The notes under the pieces were generated by a model, which saw nothing but the letters and a program-made list of their open reading frames with translations, did no database searches and was not told the origin of the DNA. 64,000 nt of DNA from positions 248,001 through 312,000 of the forward strand of contig NZ_QHJQ01000003.1 of NCBI RefSeq assembly GCF_003185655.1. The letters run 5' to 3'. Origin of the DNA: Coraliomargarita sinensis (GTDB lineage: Bacteria; Verrucomicrobiota; Verrucomicrobiia; Opitutales; Coraliomargaritaceae). Positions within the stretch are counted from its first letter, which is position 1, and each line of letters starts with the position of its first letter. The translations under genes were made by a program, and so were the position numbers. This document shows positions 1-9,047 of this stretch, one piece after another.

Positions 1-222
1 CTCGAAAGATTTCTTACCGAAGGGGTGCTCCACTTCCAGTTTGTCATTACGGCTGTCGAGCACCATCGCGACTCGGACCGCTTCAGCATCGTGTATTGCG
101 CGGACGATTTCGGCCAACCGATCACAAGCGGCATCCTGCCCCTCCTGGAGAAGGCGACGCAGCGAATCCGTCGCATAGATGACGTTGTAGGCATCAACCA
201 ATAAATAGCGGCCTGCTGACAT
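1..222 (-). CDS. YacP-like NYN-domain protein (5' part, runs off the window)
   Basis: The reverse strand opens with ATG at 222 and stays open for 74 codons to the window edge. The start reads MSAGRYLLVDAYNVIYA, and RYLLVDAYNVI is the signature first strand of YacP/NYN (PIN-like) predicted RNA endonucleases, whose early Asp and Asn help bind metal. A later stretch, MVLDSRNDK, fits the second acidic strand of the fold. In the family the protein is about 170 residues, so the C-terminal half is missing here. Function beyond a putative RNase role in RNA processing is not established. No clear Shine-Dalgarno sequence precedes the ATG. Confidence 0.75.
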   Translation of the reverse strand, partial: MSAGRYLLVDAYNVIYATDSLRRLLQEGQDAACDRLAEIVRAIHDAEAVRVAMVLDSRNDKLEVEHPFGKKSFE

Positions 223-278
223 TCCGTCAGGCTGGATAAACAGTTACCGAAAGAAAAGCCTATTACCCGACGATTTGT

Positions 279-722
279 CTAACGCATCGCCGGATCAATG
301 AAGCCTGCAACTTTCCAGGTGTGGTTTTCCTTTTCCAGCTGAGCAGTGTGCCGCACGCGAATCTCACGGTCCCCCCAAATGCCGGTCTGCCCACCGGAAC
401 TTACCCGGGATACCTGCTCCACAACCAGAGACGATGACTTGCCGTCTCTAGCCAGTTTCTGGCTAATCACCTCAAAATAGGTAAAGAGAACCCGTGCGCC
501 TTGGTATACCTTCCGACGCTCTTCATTGTTACGGAAGGTTTCTGCGGCCAGTTCTTTATTGGACACCTTACGAACCCCGTGATGGTCATTTTCCATAACA
601 GCCTTGGCGAAACGCTTGTAAGCCACCACGTCACCACTGGTGTGCACTTTCACGTAATCCAACCCGTAATATCCGGCGGTTAGCGCAAGCATCCAAAACA
701 ATAATTTCTTTAGACCTAACAT
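279..722 (-). CDS. hypothetical protein with N-terminal membrane anchor
   Basis: This 147-residue protein is not recognised. Residues 5-20 (KLLFWMLALTAGYYGL) form one hydrophobic segment that would act as a signal anchor. The rest is a mixed polar domain of about 120 residues ending in a HTWKVAGFIDP stretch, reminiscent of small NTF2-like/SnoaL-like folds, but this resemblance is weak. An in-frame TTG at 740 would add six residues. I prefer ATG at 722 because it places the basic residues directly before the membrane segment. It lies downstream of hisS in the same direction, separated by about 145 bases. Confidence 0.6.
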   Translation of the reverse strand: MLGLKKLLFWMLALTAGYYGLDYVKVHTSGDVVAYKRFAKAVMENDHHGVRKVSNKELAAETFRNNEERRKVYQGARVLFTYFEVISQKLARDGKSSSLVVEQVSRVSSGGQTGIWGDREIRVRHTAQLEKENHTWKVAGFIDPAMR

Positions 723-868
723 GACTCGTATTCGTTGCAATCAGCATACTTCAGAACACTTCCGAGTAAAGTCGCTAAATGCCATAAATTAGGCTTTAAC
801 AATGACTTAGCCTAAAATTAACAAGCCATTAACGCGCCCTAGTCACTGTCACCCGAGCTATCTAAGGT

Positions 869-2215
869 TTACCCCTCAGTCGACGATAGACCATTTTCGA
901 CAACTTCGGACAAGCTCTGCTGCAACGAAGATCGGTCGAATTCGCATTCACCTCCGCTGGTCAGATCGCGGACCTTCACCATCCCCTTGGCCAATTCATC
1001 CGCTCCGTAAATCAAAACAAAGCGCGCACCGGATTGATTCGCGGCCTTGAACTGCTTGCCAAAGCCTTGATCCTTGAGGGGATAATTGACCCGGTAACCG
1101 ATGGATCGGAGCATGGCTGCATCCAGCATGGCCGCCTTGCGCTCCTCGGGCCCACCAATGACCAGCATAAAATCAGGAGCATCCAGAATCTCGGGGAGCA
1201 AATCTTTTGACTCCAAAAGGTCTACGAGGGTCACATCCCCCATGGCAAAACCGACAGCCGGCATATCCGGACCTCCGAGCTTTTTGACCAGCGCATCATA
1301 TCGACCGCCACCGGCAAGGGCGCGTCCCTGGCCGCTGGCTTCAAAAGCCTCAAAAACAAAGCCGGTGTAGTAGGCCAGTCCACGTACGATGCCCAAATCA
1401 ATTTTAAGATAGTCCGAGAGTCCTGCTGACTCGATGTTTTCCATCAACAAGGTCCAATCCGAAAGGCGTTGCTCCGCCGCTGTCTTGCGCTCCCCTTCCA
1501 GCGGCAAACTTTCGATAAAGGCCCGCAGAGTATCAAAATCGTGGATGGCGATAACACGCTCCACTTTTTCAAGAAATTGCTCTGCATTCGCGCCGATAAT
1601 AGGTATCAGTTTTTCGAGGGCCTTGGCTCGGTCCGTCCGTTCCAGCTTATCCACGATTCCCAACACGTCTGCACTGGCAGCTTCATCCAGACCTTCCGAG
1701 GCCAGCATGAGCAGCCATAAGTCGCGGTCACTCAGGCGGACCTTGAAATCAGTATGATTGAGCCCGAAGGATTGTAATGACTGGACCAACTGGCAAATCA
1801 GCTCGGCATCAGCGGCGGGGCCGGGCTCACCGAAAATATCGACATTAAACTGATAGAAGGCACGCAGGCGCCCTTTCTGCGGCCGTTCATAGCGATAGTG
1901 CTCACCGATGTTGAACCACTTGACCGGTCGCTTCAAGCTGTTGGCTTTTGCCGCAATCAAGCGGGCAAGCGAGGGCGTCATTTCCGGGCGCAGCGCCACG
2001 GCGCGTCCCCCGCGGTCCTCAAAATTGAAAAGCTGGCCGACAATTTCCTCACCGGACTTCTCTATGTAAAGTTCCAGCGGCTCCAGAACCGGTGCGTCAT
2101 ACTCGCTGAAACAGTAGGCGCGCGCAACCTTGCGCCAATGCGAAAAGATGTAGTTTCTCCGGCTGCAGACTTCCGGATAAAACTCCCTGAATCCGGGTAG
2201 CGATTCAAATTGCAT
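869..2215 (-). CDS. hisS: histidyl-tRNA synthetase
   Basis: Class II aminoacyl-tRNA synthetase that charges tRNA-His with histidine using ATP in the cytoplasm. The 448-residue length is usual for bacterial HisRS. Visible features are the N-terminal GFREFYPE start, motif 2 (HYRYERPQKGRLRAFYQF), the HisRS-specific RGLAYYTGFVFE segment that binds histidine, motif 3 region GGGRYDAL, and a C-terminal anticodon-binding alpha/beta domain. ATG at 2215 is the natural start. The HU gene stops 31 bases upstream on the same strand, so the two probably form an operon. No lesion was seen. Confidence 0.95.
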   Translation of the reverse strand: MQFESLPGFREFYPEVCSRRNYIFSHWRKVARAYCFSEYDAPVLEPLELYIEKSGEEIVGQLFNFEDRGGRAVALRPEMTPSLARLIAAKANSLKRPVKWFNIGEHYRYERPQKGRLRAFYQFNVDIFGEPGPAADAELICQLVQSLQSFGLNHTDFKVRLSDRDLWLLMLASEGLDEAASADVLGIVDKLERTDRAKALEKLIPIIGANAEQFLEKVERVIAIHDFDTLRAFIESLPLEGERKTAAEQRLSDWTLLMENIESAGLSDYLKIDLGIVRGLAYYTGFVFEAFEASGQGRALAGGGRYDALVKKLGGPDMPAVGFAMGDVTLVDLLESKDLLPEILDAPDFMLVIGGPEERKAAMLDAAMLRSIGYRVNYPLKDQGFGKQFKAANQSGARFVLIYGADELAKGMVKVRDLTSGGECEFDRSSLQQSLSEVVENGLSSTEG

Positions 2216-2246
2216 GTCGTGCCTTTTCGGCGGGGTTGCTCAAGAT

Positions 2247-2567
2247 TCAGCTCCCGGCTTCAGTCGCATCCACATCAAGATCCGCCAGATTGGCTTTGAG
2301 CTCTTTACCTGCCTTGAATTTGATGACAGCACGCTTCGGAATGACGACATCCGTCTCCGGCTTGTTGGGGTTGCGCCCGATGCGGGACTTACGGATTTGC
2401 ACCTCAAACACGCCGAAATTGCGCAATTCCACATTGCGGCCCTCGCTCAGGGCCTTGGCAATCGCATCTAGCGTAAGTTGCACAGTTTCACGGACTTCCT
2501 TCTGCGGAAATTCCGTTTTTTCATAAATGTCGAGGACGATATCGCGTTTGGTAAGATTCTTGGACAT
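2247..2567 (-). CDS. HU/IHF-family DNA-binding protein
   Basis: A 106-residue nucleoid-associated protein that bends DNA as a dimer. It starts MSKNLTKRDIV and has the family pattern: helical dimerisation half, then VELRNFGVFEVQ, then the arm RKSRIGRNPNKPETDVVIP with the intercalating proline region NPNKPE, then a C-terminal helix (FKAGKELKANL). The reading frame continues upstream to 2678, but the ATG at 2567 is where homology begins and the upstream part overlaps the divergent ClpX-like gene. It is the first gene before hisS. The sequence cannot separate HU from IHF-alpha. Confidence 0.92.
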   Translation of the reverse strand: MSKNLTKRDIVLDIYEKTEFPQKEVRETVQLTLDAIAKALSEGRNVELRNFGVFEVQIRKSRIGRNPNKPETDVVIPKRAVIKFKAGKELKANLADLDVDATEAGS

Positions 2568-2659
2568 GCTCTGATTACTTCTAGAACTTGCGAATGGAAA
2601 ATCAAAAGTTATTGTTGCTGCGATACTTCTGATGGGAAATAGCCTGTCAAACCAGAAAC

Positions 2660-4258
2660 ATGAAAGATAAAGAACCACCCAACCCTTTTGAGGAAATTCA
2701 GAAACAACTGAAGGACCTCTTTAAAGATACCAACGTCAAAGTATCCACGCACGCCTACGACCCATCAGGTGAGACGGAGGACGACGAAGCCTCGCCCCCG
2801 CCTTCCGGGTACGACAAAAACGAGGAGGCGATGGAGCTAATTCGCAATTTTCGCCTCAAGCCGAAAGAGATCCGGGATCACCTCAATCGATTCGTCATCC
2901 GGCAGAACGATGCTAAGAAAGTCCTTTCCGTTGCCATCTGCGACCACTACAACCACGTGCGCCGGCTCCTCAGTGGCAAATCCGGCATGGCGACTGAGTA
3001 CACCAAACAAAACATCCTGCTTCTGGGACCCACCGGTGTCGGTAAAACCTATCTGATCAAGAATATCGCACGACTGATCGGCGTCCCCTTCGTCAAGGCG
3101 GATGCCACCAAGTTTTCCGAGACCGGCTATGTCGGCTCGGATGTCGAAGACCTTGTGCGGGATCTGGTCAAAGCGGCCGATGGTGACATCGAACTGGCGG
3201 AAAACGGCATCATTTTCGTGGATGAAATCGATAAAATCGCCGGCGAAGCCGGCGCTGGCGGCCGGGATGTCTCCGGCCGTGGTGTGCAGATCAACCTGCT
3301 CAAACTGATGGAGGAAACGGAAGTGAACCTCTTCAGCCCCACCGACATGATGTCGCAGATGCAAGCCGTCATGGAAATGCAGCGTGGGGGTAAGCCCAAA
3401 AAGCGCACGATCAACACAAGCAATATTCTCTTCATTGTCAGCGGCGCCTTCGACAAGTTGGCGGAATCGATCAAAAAGCGTGTGTCCAGCAACGAACTGG
3501 GATTCGGCGCTGCTCGCAGCGCAGCGGACGAGGACACCGCGCTTTATCTGAATCAGGCGGAAACACAGGACTTCATCAAATACGGCTTCGAACCCGAGTT
3601 TATCGGACGCGTGCCGGTTCGTGTCGCCTGCAGCTCTCTCTCTGCCGACGATTTGGCACATATCATGACCACCTCGGAAGGCAGCGTTCTCCACCAGTAC
3701 CGTGACGATTTCAGTGGATACGGCATTGATTTCGATATTACACCGGAAGCGATTGTCGCGATTGCCGAAGAAGCGAGCAAGGAAGGCACGGGGGCCCGCG
3801 GACTTTTGACCGTATTGGAACGCATCTTCCGGGACTTTAAATTTGAACTTCCGTCCACTGCGATCAGGCGCTTCGAAGTCAGCCCGGCGATGATCGCCGA
3901 CCCAACAACCTACCTAAAGAAATTGAAAGAGAACAACGCCCACCTTCAGCACGACGTCTACGTTGACGACATCAAGCACTACTCCGTATCTTTCGAAAAA
4001 GCCCACGGGTTCACGCTGGAGTTCAAGCCGCTGGCTATCGACGCCTTGATCAAGGAGTCGACCGAGAAAGACCAGACGATCCAATCCCTCTGCGAGGAGA
4101 AGTTTCGGGACTTTGAACACGGCTTGAACATCATTAACCGGAACACCGGACAAACCGTTTTCAAGATCGGCAAGCTGGCCATTGAGGATCCCGACAAGGA
4201 ACTATCCAAATGGGTGGTCCGCAGCATTGAAACGGTGAAACGGGAACAGCAGTCCTAA
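2660..4258 (+). CDS. ClpX-like AAA+ ATPase without zinc-binding domain
   Basis: A 532-residue AAA+ unfoldase related to ClpX. Residues 123-130 are Walker A (GPTGVGKT), about 184-191 Walker B (IIFVDEID), followed by the ClpX-type [19 protein letters not shown] segment and the [12 protein letters not shown] region. The N-terminal four-cysteine zinc domain of true ClpX is absent. Instead there is an acidic, low-complexity leader of about 55 residues. The protein is also about 100 residues longer than ClpX because of inserts in the ATPase core and a C-terminal extension. It may partner ClpP with different adaptors, or act alone. ATG at 2660 is divergent from the HU gene 92 bases away. Confidence 0.85.
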   Translation: MKDKEPPNPFEEIQKQLKDLFKDTNVKVSTHAYDPSGETEDDEASPPPSGYDKNEEAMELIRNFRLKPKEIRDHLNRFVIRQNDAKKVLSVAICDHYNHVRRLLSGKSGMATEYTKQNILLLGPTGVGKTYLIKNIARLIGVPFVKADATKFSETGYVGSDVEDLVRDLVKAADGDIELAENGIIFVDEIDKIAGEAGAGGRDVSGRGVQINLLKLMEETEVNLFSPTDMMSQMQAVMEMQRGGKPKKRTINTSNILFIVSGAFDKLAESIKKRVSSNELGFGAARSAADEDTALYLNQAETQDFIKYGFEPEFIGRVPVRVACSSLSADDLAHIMTTSEGSVLHQYRDDFSGYGIDFDITPEAIVAIAEEASKEGTGARGLLTVLERIFRDFKFELPSTAIRRFEVSPAMIADPTTYLKKLKENNAHLQHDVYVDDIKHYSVSFEKAHGFTLEFKPLAIDALIKESTEKDQTIQSLCEEKFRDFEHGLNIINRNTGQTVFKIGKLAIEDPDKELSKWVVRSIETVKREQQS

Positions 4259-4282
4259 CAGGAATCCACCCATAATTCCTGA

Positions 4283-4314
<32 letters not shown>

Positions 4315-4320
4315 ATTTTC

Positions 4321-5046
4321 ATGCCAGAAGGTAAGGCGGTTAGCCAAATGTTTGCCGGTATCGCGGGGCGCTACGATCTCGCCAATCATCTACTCAGCGG
4401 AGGTATTGATTTCTACTGGCGTCGAATCCTTACCCGCAAGGTGGAGGCTTTTGCTCCGAAAGACGTTGTCGACTTGGCAACGGGTAGCGGCGATGTGGCC
4501 TTCAAGCTGCGTGACCGCCTCGGCACGGAAGTACCGGTTACCGGCCTCGACTTTTGTGAACCGATGCTCGATGAAGCTCGGGAGAAGCGACAGAAGAATC
4601 CCCTCTACCGTGACCTCCGCTTCGATTTTGGCGACTGTATGGCCCTGCCTCTGGAGGACAATTCAATCGATGCCGTCACCATCTCTTTCGGCGTGCGCAA
4701 TTTTGAAGACCGCCAAAAAGGGCTGAAGGAAATTCTACGGGTCCTCCGTCCCGGCGGGCGCCTCTACGTGCTGGAATTTTCCCAGCCCGATCGCGGGTTC
4801 CGTCCAGTCTATTACTTCTATCTCAAATATATCCTGCCCTGGGTGGCTGCCATCGCGACTGGGGACAAAAGCGCATATGACTATCTCGCCGGAACCATCG
4901 AGAACTTTCCCACGAAAGAAGCGCTCGCCGAGCAGCTTAAGCTGGCAGGTTTCGAAACAGTTGATGCCGACGGGCTGACCTTTTCCATTGTTGCGATTCA
5001 CGAAGCAACCAAGGCCAGTCCGGCAGTATCCGGGTCGCGTGAATAA
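4321..5046 (+). CDS. menG: demethylmenaquinone/ubiquinone C-methyltransferase (MenG/UbiE)
   Basis: A 241-residue SAM-dependent methyltransferase acting in the last step of menaquinone (or the C-methylation of ubiquinone) biosynthesis. It has the UbiE family layout: [18 protein letters not shown] near the N-terminus, SAM-binding motif [14 protein letters not shown] (about residues 44-56), [13 protein letters not shown], and the family block [18 protein letters not shown] followed by [15 protein letters not shown]. The C-terminal helix-strand unit [10 protein letters not shown] is typical. ATG at 4321 matches the family start. Menaquinone is the more likely substrate given the predicted phylum, but that is inference. 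Confidence 0.92.
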   Translation: MPEGKAVSQMFAGIAGRYDLANHLLSGGIDFYWRRILTRKVEAFAPKDVVDLATGSGDVAFKLRDRLGTEVPVTGLDFCEPMLDEAREKRQKNPLYRDLRFDFGDCMALPLEDNSIDAVTISFGVRNFEDRQKGLKEILRVLRPGGRLYVLEFSQPDRGFRPVYYFYLKYILPWVAAIATGDKSAYDYLAGTIENFPTKEALAEQLKLAGFETVDADGLTFSIVAIHEATKASPAVSGSRE

Positions 5047-5061
5047 AGCTGCCAAGACTTC

Positions 5062-5096
5062 CAGCATGCCTCGTAGCACAGGCACCCCGTCTGTGC
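5062..5096. repeat. GTAG-type intergenic palindrome (short member)
   Basis: CAGCATGCCTCG (5062-5073) is followed by GTAGCACAG, a 9-base loop and CTGTGC, giving a 6-bp hairpin (5076-5081 with 5091-5096). The same 12-mer CAGCATGCCTCG recurs at 40836 inside another palindromic element. No gene was found in the remaining bases up to 5357. Confidence 0.5.
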
Positions 5097-5357
5097 CTTT
5101 ACGCAAGAGACGAAGCGGTGTGTCTAATGTTAAAATCTGCTGAGGAAATCTGTTATTATTGAAGCAGGTGGCAATCAAAGGCACTCCGCCTACGCTCAAC
5201 GAGGCTTCCGTCTTCACTGGGTTACCCCGGACAAGACGGCGTGACATGTATCGTGCCATCGCGACAAGTAATCATTCTGATCAAGCTTTTTTGCCAGATG
5301 GGGTGAGCAGGCGCATTGGTCATTGCCTCTCAGTGTGATATTAAATTAGCTGCGCTG

Positions 5358-5570
5358 ATGAAACTCGAACAAGGACAAATCTGGAAAACCAATCCGGAAA
5401 CCCACAGCCACAACGGGAAGCCGCTCTATCTTCGGATCGTCCAACTCGAACGTTTGTCCGTCGACTACAAAGAAATGCACGACCCCAAAACCGGCAATGG
5501 TCAGCATAAACACGCGACCAAGAAACAATTTTGCCGAATGATAAAGGGCGCCGAGCTTTCAGAAGGCTAG
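5358..5570 (+). CDS. small conserved-looking hypothetical protein
   Basis: A 70-residue soluble, basic protein that I do not recognise. It begins MKLEQGQIWK and contains YLRIVQLERLSVDYKEM and HKHATKKQFCRMIKGAEL, a pattern of alternating hydrophobic strands then a basic helix. An in-frame TTG at 5316 would add 14 residues, but ATG at 5358 gives a natural beginning. Its stop overlaps by four bases the stop of the convergent 23S rRNA methyltransferase gene. Codon use resembles the neighbours, which supports it being a gene. Confidence 0.65.
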   Translation: MKLEQGQIWKTNPETHSHNGKPLYLRIVQLERLSVDYKEMHDPKTGNGQHKHATKKQFCRMIKGAELSEG

Positions 5571-6793
5571 CTCAGGCTGAGCGAAACTACGTTCTCGATA
5601 TGCCGCGTGTGTGGAAATAAGTCGAAGGGCTGGATACGGGTGATCTGATACCCCCCCGCGATAAATTCCTTCAGGTCACGTGCCTGGGTGGCCGGATCAC
5701 AGGAAACATAAACCAGCCGCTGCGGGCGATAGGCGAGTAGTTGCTGCCGGAAGCTTTCGTCACAACCCTTCCGGGGCGGATCGATGACCATGGCAGTTTC
5801 TCCGGCCGGAAATTTCAAGCCGTTGAAAATTGCTTCGGCCTTACCGATCACGAAACGGGCATTCTTCACGTTGCTGATTTTGGCGTTGGCCTGCGCCCAA
5901 CGGACCGCAGGTTCGCTGATCTCGACACCGGCGACTTGTTCAAAATTTTTCGCCGTGGACAATGCAAAGAGCCCCACTCCACAATAAGCGTCCACCAGAT
6001 AGCGGGCACCTTCCGAAGCCGCCTCGGCGGCCACATACTCGACCAGCTCGGGCAGGATGTAGGGATTATTTTGGAAAAACTCGCCCGCCTTAAACTGAAA
6101 GCAGACCTCGCCCACGCGCTCGGAAACGATCTCCTGCGGATCGGTGACGACTCCTTCGAGAACATGCCGCATCAGTAGCGTACCGCCACGCTTACGGCGT
6201 TTTTTACCTCCGGCACGACGGGCTTCTTCGCGCGCTTCCGGCAGAGCCTCGTTGATCGCTTCCGTCGCGATGGGGCATTGCTGGACGTCAACGATCTGGT
6301 TGCGCCGCCCGTATTGCAGAAAGCCGATCGGTTGGCGCCCTTCTTTGTCCGGACGATTGTAATGCGGCGTAATCTTGGAACGATAGTGATAGACCTGCGG
6401 GGAGCCGTGGGCCAATTCAACAGGATGATCAATCCCACCGAGTTTTTGCATCAATTCTTCAACATGACCGGTCTTTTCCTTCAACTGCTGCCCGTATTCA
6501 ATATGCTGATACTGACAGCCACCACAGGTTTGGTAGAGCGGACATTTGGGCTCCACCCGTTCCGGAGAAGGTTCTATGACCTCGATCAGATCCGCATCGG
6601 AATAATTTTGGAAATTTCGAAAGATCCGCGCCCGTACCTTTTCACCGGGAATCACATAAGGCACCATAACGACCCATCCGTCGACGCGCGCCAGCCCCAT
6701 CCCCAGGTTGGTGAGGCGTTCGATGGTTAATTCCAGCTCTTGGTGGTACTCGAAGGGTTCCGCCACGAAATTTTTTGGCACTTGCATCCGCAT
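5567..6793 (-). CDS. class I SAM-dependent RNA uracil-5 methyltransferase (RlmD/TrmA family)
   Basis: A 408-residue RNA m5U methyltransferase. Residues 18-75 resemble a TRAM RNA-binding domain. Cys84, Cys90, Cys93 and Cys173 (CPLYQTCGGC and QQCPIA) fit the 4Fe-4S cluster of RlmC/RlmD. SAM motif I is LVDAYCGVGLFAL, motif IV is VIDPPRKGCDE, and YVSCDPATQARDL carries the catalytic cysteine. A lysine/arginine-rich insert (GGKKRRKRGG, about residues 195-204) probably helps bind RNA. Which uracil in rRNA or tRNA is modified cannot be told from sequence. It is divergent from the TrmH-family gene, pairing two RNA methyltransferases. Confidence 0.9.
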   Translation of the reverse strand: MRMQVPKNFVAEPFEYHQELELTIERLTNLGMGLARVDGWVVMVPYVIPGEKVRARIFRNFQNYSDADLIEVIEPSPERVEPKCPLYQTCGGCQYQHIEYGQQLKEKTGHVEELMQKLGGIDHPVELAHGSPQVYHYRSKITPHYNRPDKEGRQPIGFLQYGRRNQIVDVQQCPIATEAINEALPEAREEARRAGGKKRRKRGGTLLMRHVLEGVVTDPQEIVSERVGEVCFQFKAGEFFQNNPYILPELVEYVAAEAASEGARYLVDAYCGVGLFALSTAKNFEQVAGVEISEPAVRWAQANAKISNVKNARFVIGKAEAIFNGLKFPAGETAMVIDPPRKGCDESFRQQLLAYRPQRLVYVSCDPATQARDLKEFIAGGYQITRIQPFDLFPHTRHIENVVSLSLS

Positions 6794-6842
6794 GGCCTCG
6801 ACTATGCAAAAGCATCCTGCAATAAAAAAAGTTCAACCAGCG

Positions 6843-7652
6843 ATGACCGAGCCCTACATTCAAAGCCGCCAAAACGACCAGGTGAAGAATCTGGTCAAGC
6901 TGCGCGAGCGAAAGCACCGGGACCGGCAGGAGCGTTTTCTGGTGGAGGGCCTGCGCGAAATAAGTCACGCCATCGGAGCGAACTACCAGTTGGAGGACCT
7001 CTATTACTGCCCGGAATTCTTCCCCGGAGAAGACCATGCCACATTCATCAGCAAAGTACGTCAAAATGACACCCCTCGCCTGACACGTTTGAGCGAGGAA
7101 GCCTTCAGCAAAGCCAGTTTACGCGAGGGATCGGACGGTTTACTCGCGGTGGCACGACAGGAAGGGACCGCCCTCTCCCAATTGAAGCTGCCGGCTGCGC
7201 CTCTCCTTCTCGTCCTGGAAGGCATCGAAAAACCGGGAAATCTGGGAGCCATCCTGCGTAGTGCGGATGGTGCTGGAGTCGATGCCGTCATTCTCGTGGA
7301 TTGTGTGCTGGATCTCTACAATCCGAATGCGATTCGCTCTTCCCAAGGACTTGTATTTGCCCTGCCTATCGTTCAGGCGGAAAAAGATACTTTGGCCAAA
7401 TGGCTGAGCGATCACTCCATTCTGATGCTTGCCTCCACACCGGACACGAAGCTGATGCATTGGGACGTTGACATGCGCGGACCGACCGTCCTCTTCATGG
7501 GAAGCGAGAGTCACGGTCTCAGTGACTACTGGCTGAAACGTGCCACGGAAAAGATCCGCATTCCCATGCAGGGCCGGGCTGATTCACTCAATGTTGCCGC
7601 AGCTACCGCTGTTTGCCTGTACGAAGCCAGACGCCAGCGGAAAAACAGCTAA
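6843..7652 (+). CDS. TrmH/SpoU-family RNA 2'-O-methyltransferase
   Basis: A SPOUT-class 2'-O-ribose methyltransferase of about 269 residues. An N-terminal substrate-binding region (KNLVKLRERKHRDRQERFL, LVEGLREI) is followed by the trefoil-knot domain with LVLEGIEKPGNLGAILRSA (motif 1), LFMGSESHGL (motif 2) and IPMQGRADSLNVAAATAV (motif 3). ATG at 6843 is chosen because homology starts just after it. ATG at 6804 is an in-frame alternative adding 13 residues, and the frame is open back to 6708 inside the divergent gene. The target nucleotide is unknown. Its stop overlaps that of the convergent histidine kinase. Confidence 0.88.
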   Translation: MTEPYIQSRQNDQVKNLVKLRERKHRDRQERFLVEGLREISHAIGANYQLEDLYYCPEFFPGEDHATFISKVRQNDTPRLTRLSEEAFSKASLREGSDGLLAVARQEGTALSQLKLPAAPLLLVLEGIEKPGNLGAILRSADGAGVDAVILVDCVLDLYNPNAIRSSQGLVFALPIVQAEKDTLAKWLSDHSILMLASTPDTKLMHWDVDMRGPTVLFMGSESHGLSDYWLKRATEKIRIPMQGRADSLNVAAATAVCLYEARRQRKNS

Positions 7653-9025
7653 CTTATGTTTTTATCCTGACGGACCACTTCAAGAATGACCTCACGAAGG
7701 TTCCTGAGCTTGACCGGTTTCGGAAGAAAATAATTCATCCCCGCGCGCTTGAATTTGCTTTCGTCAGAAAGCGTATTGAAGGCCGTGACGGCAACGATCG
7801 GAACCTTGGTGCCAAACTCCCCGGACTCACCGTTGCGCAAGGCAATCGCCGCGCTGACACCGTCCATGATCGGCATATCAATATCCATTAAAATCATGTC
7901 GTAAGAACTGTTTGATTGGCTGACCAAATCGAGGACCTCCCGGCCGTTGGTCGCAAATGTAGCCTCCTGCCCCATGTTTTTAAGCACCGTAGACATAAGA
8001 CTACGGGCGATCGGATCATCTTCTGCGACAAGGATCGACAGACTCATTGGCAATTGCTTGACCGCTTTGAGCGGTTTCGTCTTGGTCTCAAATGACAGCC
8101 CACCGATGGGCATTTTTTCGGTAGGCGAAGCTTTCATGCTTTCCATTTCAAAAGAAATCAATGTTTCCACCCCACCACTGACTTCATCAGGCCGCGAAAA
8201 CATTGCGCCTCTATATTTTTCCAGCAGTAAAGAAGACACCGCCCAGTAAAGATACTCCATCTTGATGCGGGAATGATTTTCACCCGTCGTCAGACCGCCG
8301 GCCGTGCGTATGTTTTTTCGGCGGTCTTCTGAGTAATTCTCATATGGGTTTCGCATGCGAATACGCATCTCGCCGTCGCTACACTCCCAACTGATCGTCA
8401 GCGGCTTCGTCCCGGAAGGAATGTTCACCAGGGAAACACACTCCAAAGACCCCAAAATCGCATTTTCGACAATATTTTTCAAGTGATCGTAATCCCCGCG
8501 CAAGCGAGTCACCCTATCCTGATGCTCCAATTGAATACTTAAGCCACGCAAACCTGCTCGGAAGGAAAGATGGCGCTTAATTTGCTCCATCAGCTCAAAG
8601 GGGCTGACCCATTCCCGGTACTCAGGCAAATCCTCCCATTCCGACTGTATTTTGGAGTGGTTTAACATCGCCGTGATAACGGAAAGCATGTGCCGGGCAC
8701 AGCCTTCGATAGCTTCGAGGTCGTCATCATTACGCTCTTGGTTGAGCATCTGGGCTATCCCCAGCAAACCGTTCAAAGGAGTACGCAACTCGTGTGAAAG
8801 CGTCGCGAACATCGCATCCGAGCCAACCCGGCTAGCTTCGCTGACGATAATCGGACGATCGTCATCCCGGGGTTGGACTGAAAGGTCTGATCGAGCCGTC
8901 CTTAATTGAGACCACAGTATGATAACCGCAACCAACAGACCAATAAAAAGCAAAGCGCTGACCAGCGTGATTAGGAGTAGTGGGGACACGCGAAAAACAA
9001 GAAATGAGATCGAATCTTGGGTCAA
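7649..9025 (-). CDS. membrane hybrid histidine kinase with degenerate ATPase domain
   Basis: A 458-residue protein with one transmembrane segment (about residues 13-39), a HisKA domain with His78 in FATLSHELRTPLNG, an ATPase-like region (about 165-310) and a C-terminal receiver domain (about 328-455; LVAEDD, MILMDIDMPIMDG, VPIVAVTAF, PKP). The N-box asparagine is present (HLKNIVENAI), but the G1 box DxGxGI is replaced by RNPYENY and no clear G2 box follows, so ATP binding is doubtful. There is no periplasmic sensor domain. The start is TTG at 9025 with an SD-like CTTAGGA placed too close, so the start is uncertain. Confidence 0.85.
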   Translation of the reverse strand: MTQDSISFLVFRVSPLLLITLVSALLFIGLLVAVIILWSQLRTARSDLSVQPRDDDRPIIVSEASRVGSDAMFATLSHELRTPLNGLLGIAQMLNQERNDDDLEAIEGCARHMLSVITAMLNHSKIQSEWEDLPEYREWVSPFELMEQIKRHLSFRAGLRGLSIQLEHQDRVTRLRGDYDHLKNIVENAILGSLECVSLVNIPSGTKPLTISWECSDGEMRIRMRNPYENYSEDRRKNIRTAGGLTTGENHSRIKMEYLYWAVSSLLLEKYRGAMFSRPDEVSGGVETLISFEMESMKASPTEKMPIGGLSFETKTKPLKAVKQLPMSLSILVAEDDPIARSLMSTVLKNMGQEATFATNGREVLDLVSQSNSSYDMILMDIDMPIMDGVSAAIALRNGESGEFGTKVPIVAVTAFNTLSDESKFKRAGMNYFLPKPVKLRNLREVILEVVRQDKNIS

Positions 9026-9047
9026 ATCCTAAGGAATTTGTGCGCGG

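Noticed and set aside
4735..5259. Reverse-strand frame spanning the end of menG and the following gap
   Set aside because: Two thirds lie antisense to menG. The part in the gap has no recognisable domain and no better start, so it is not supported as a gene.
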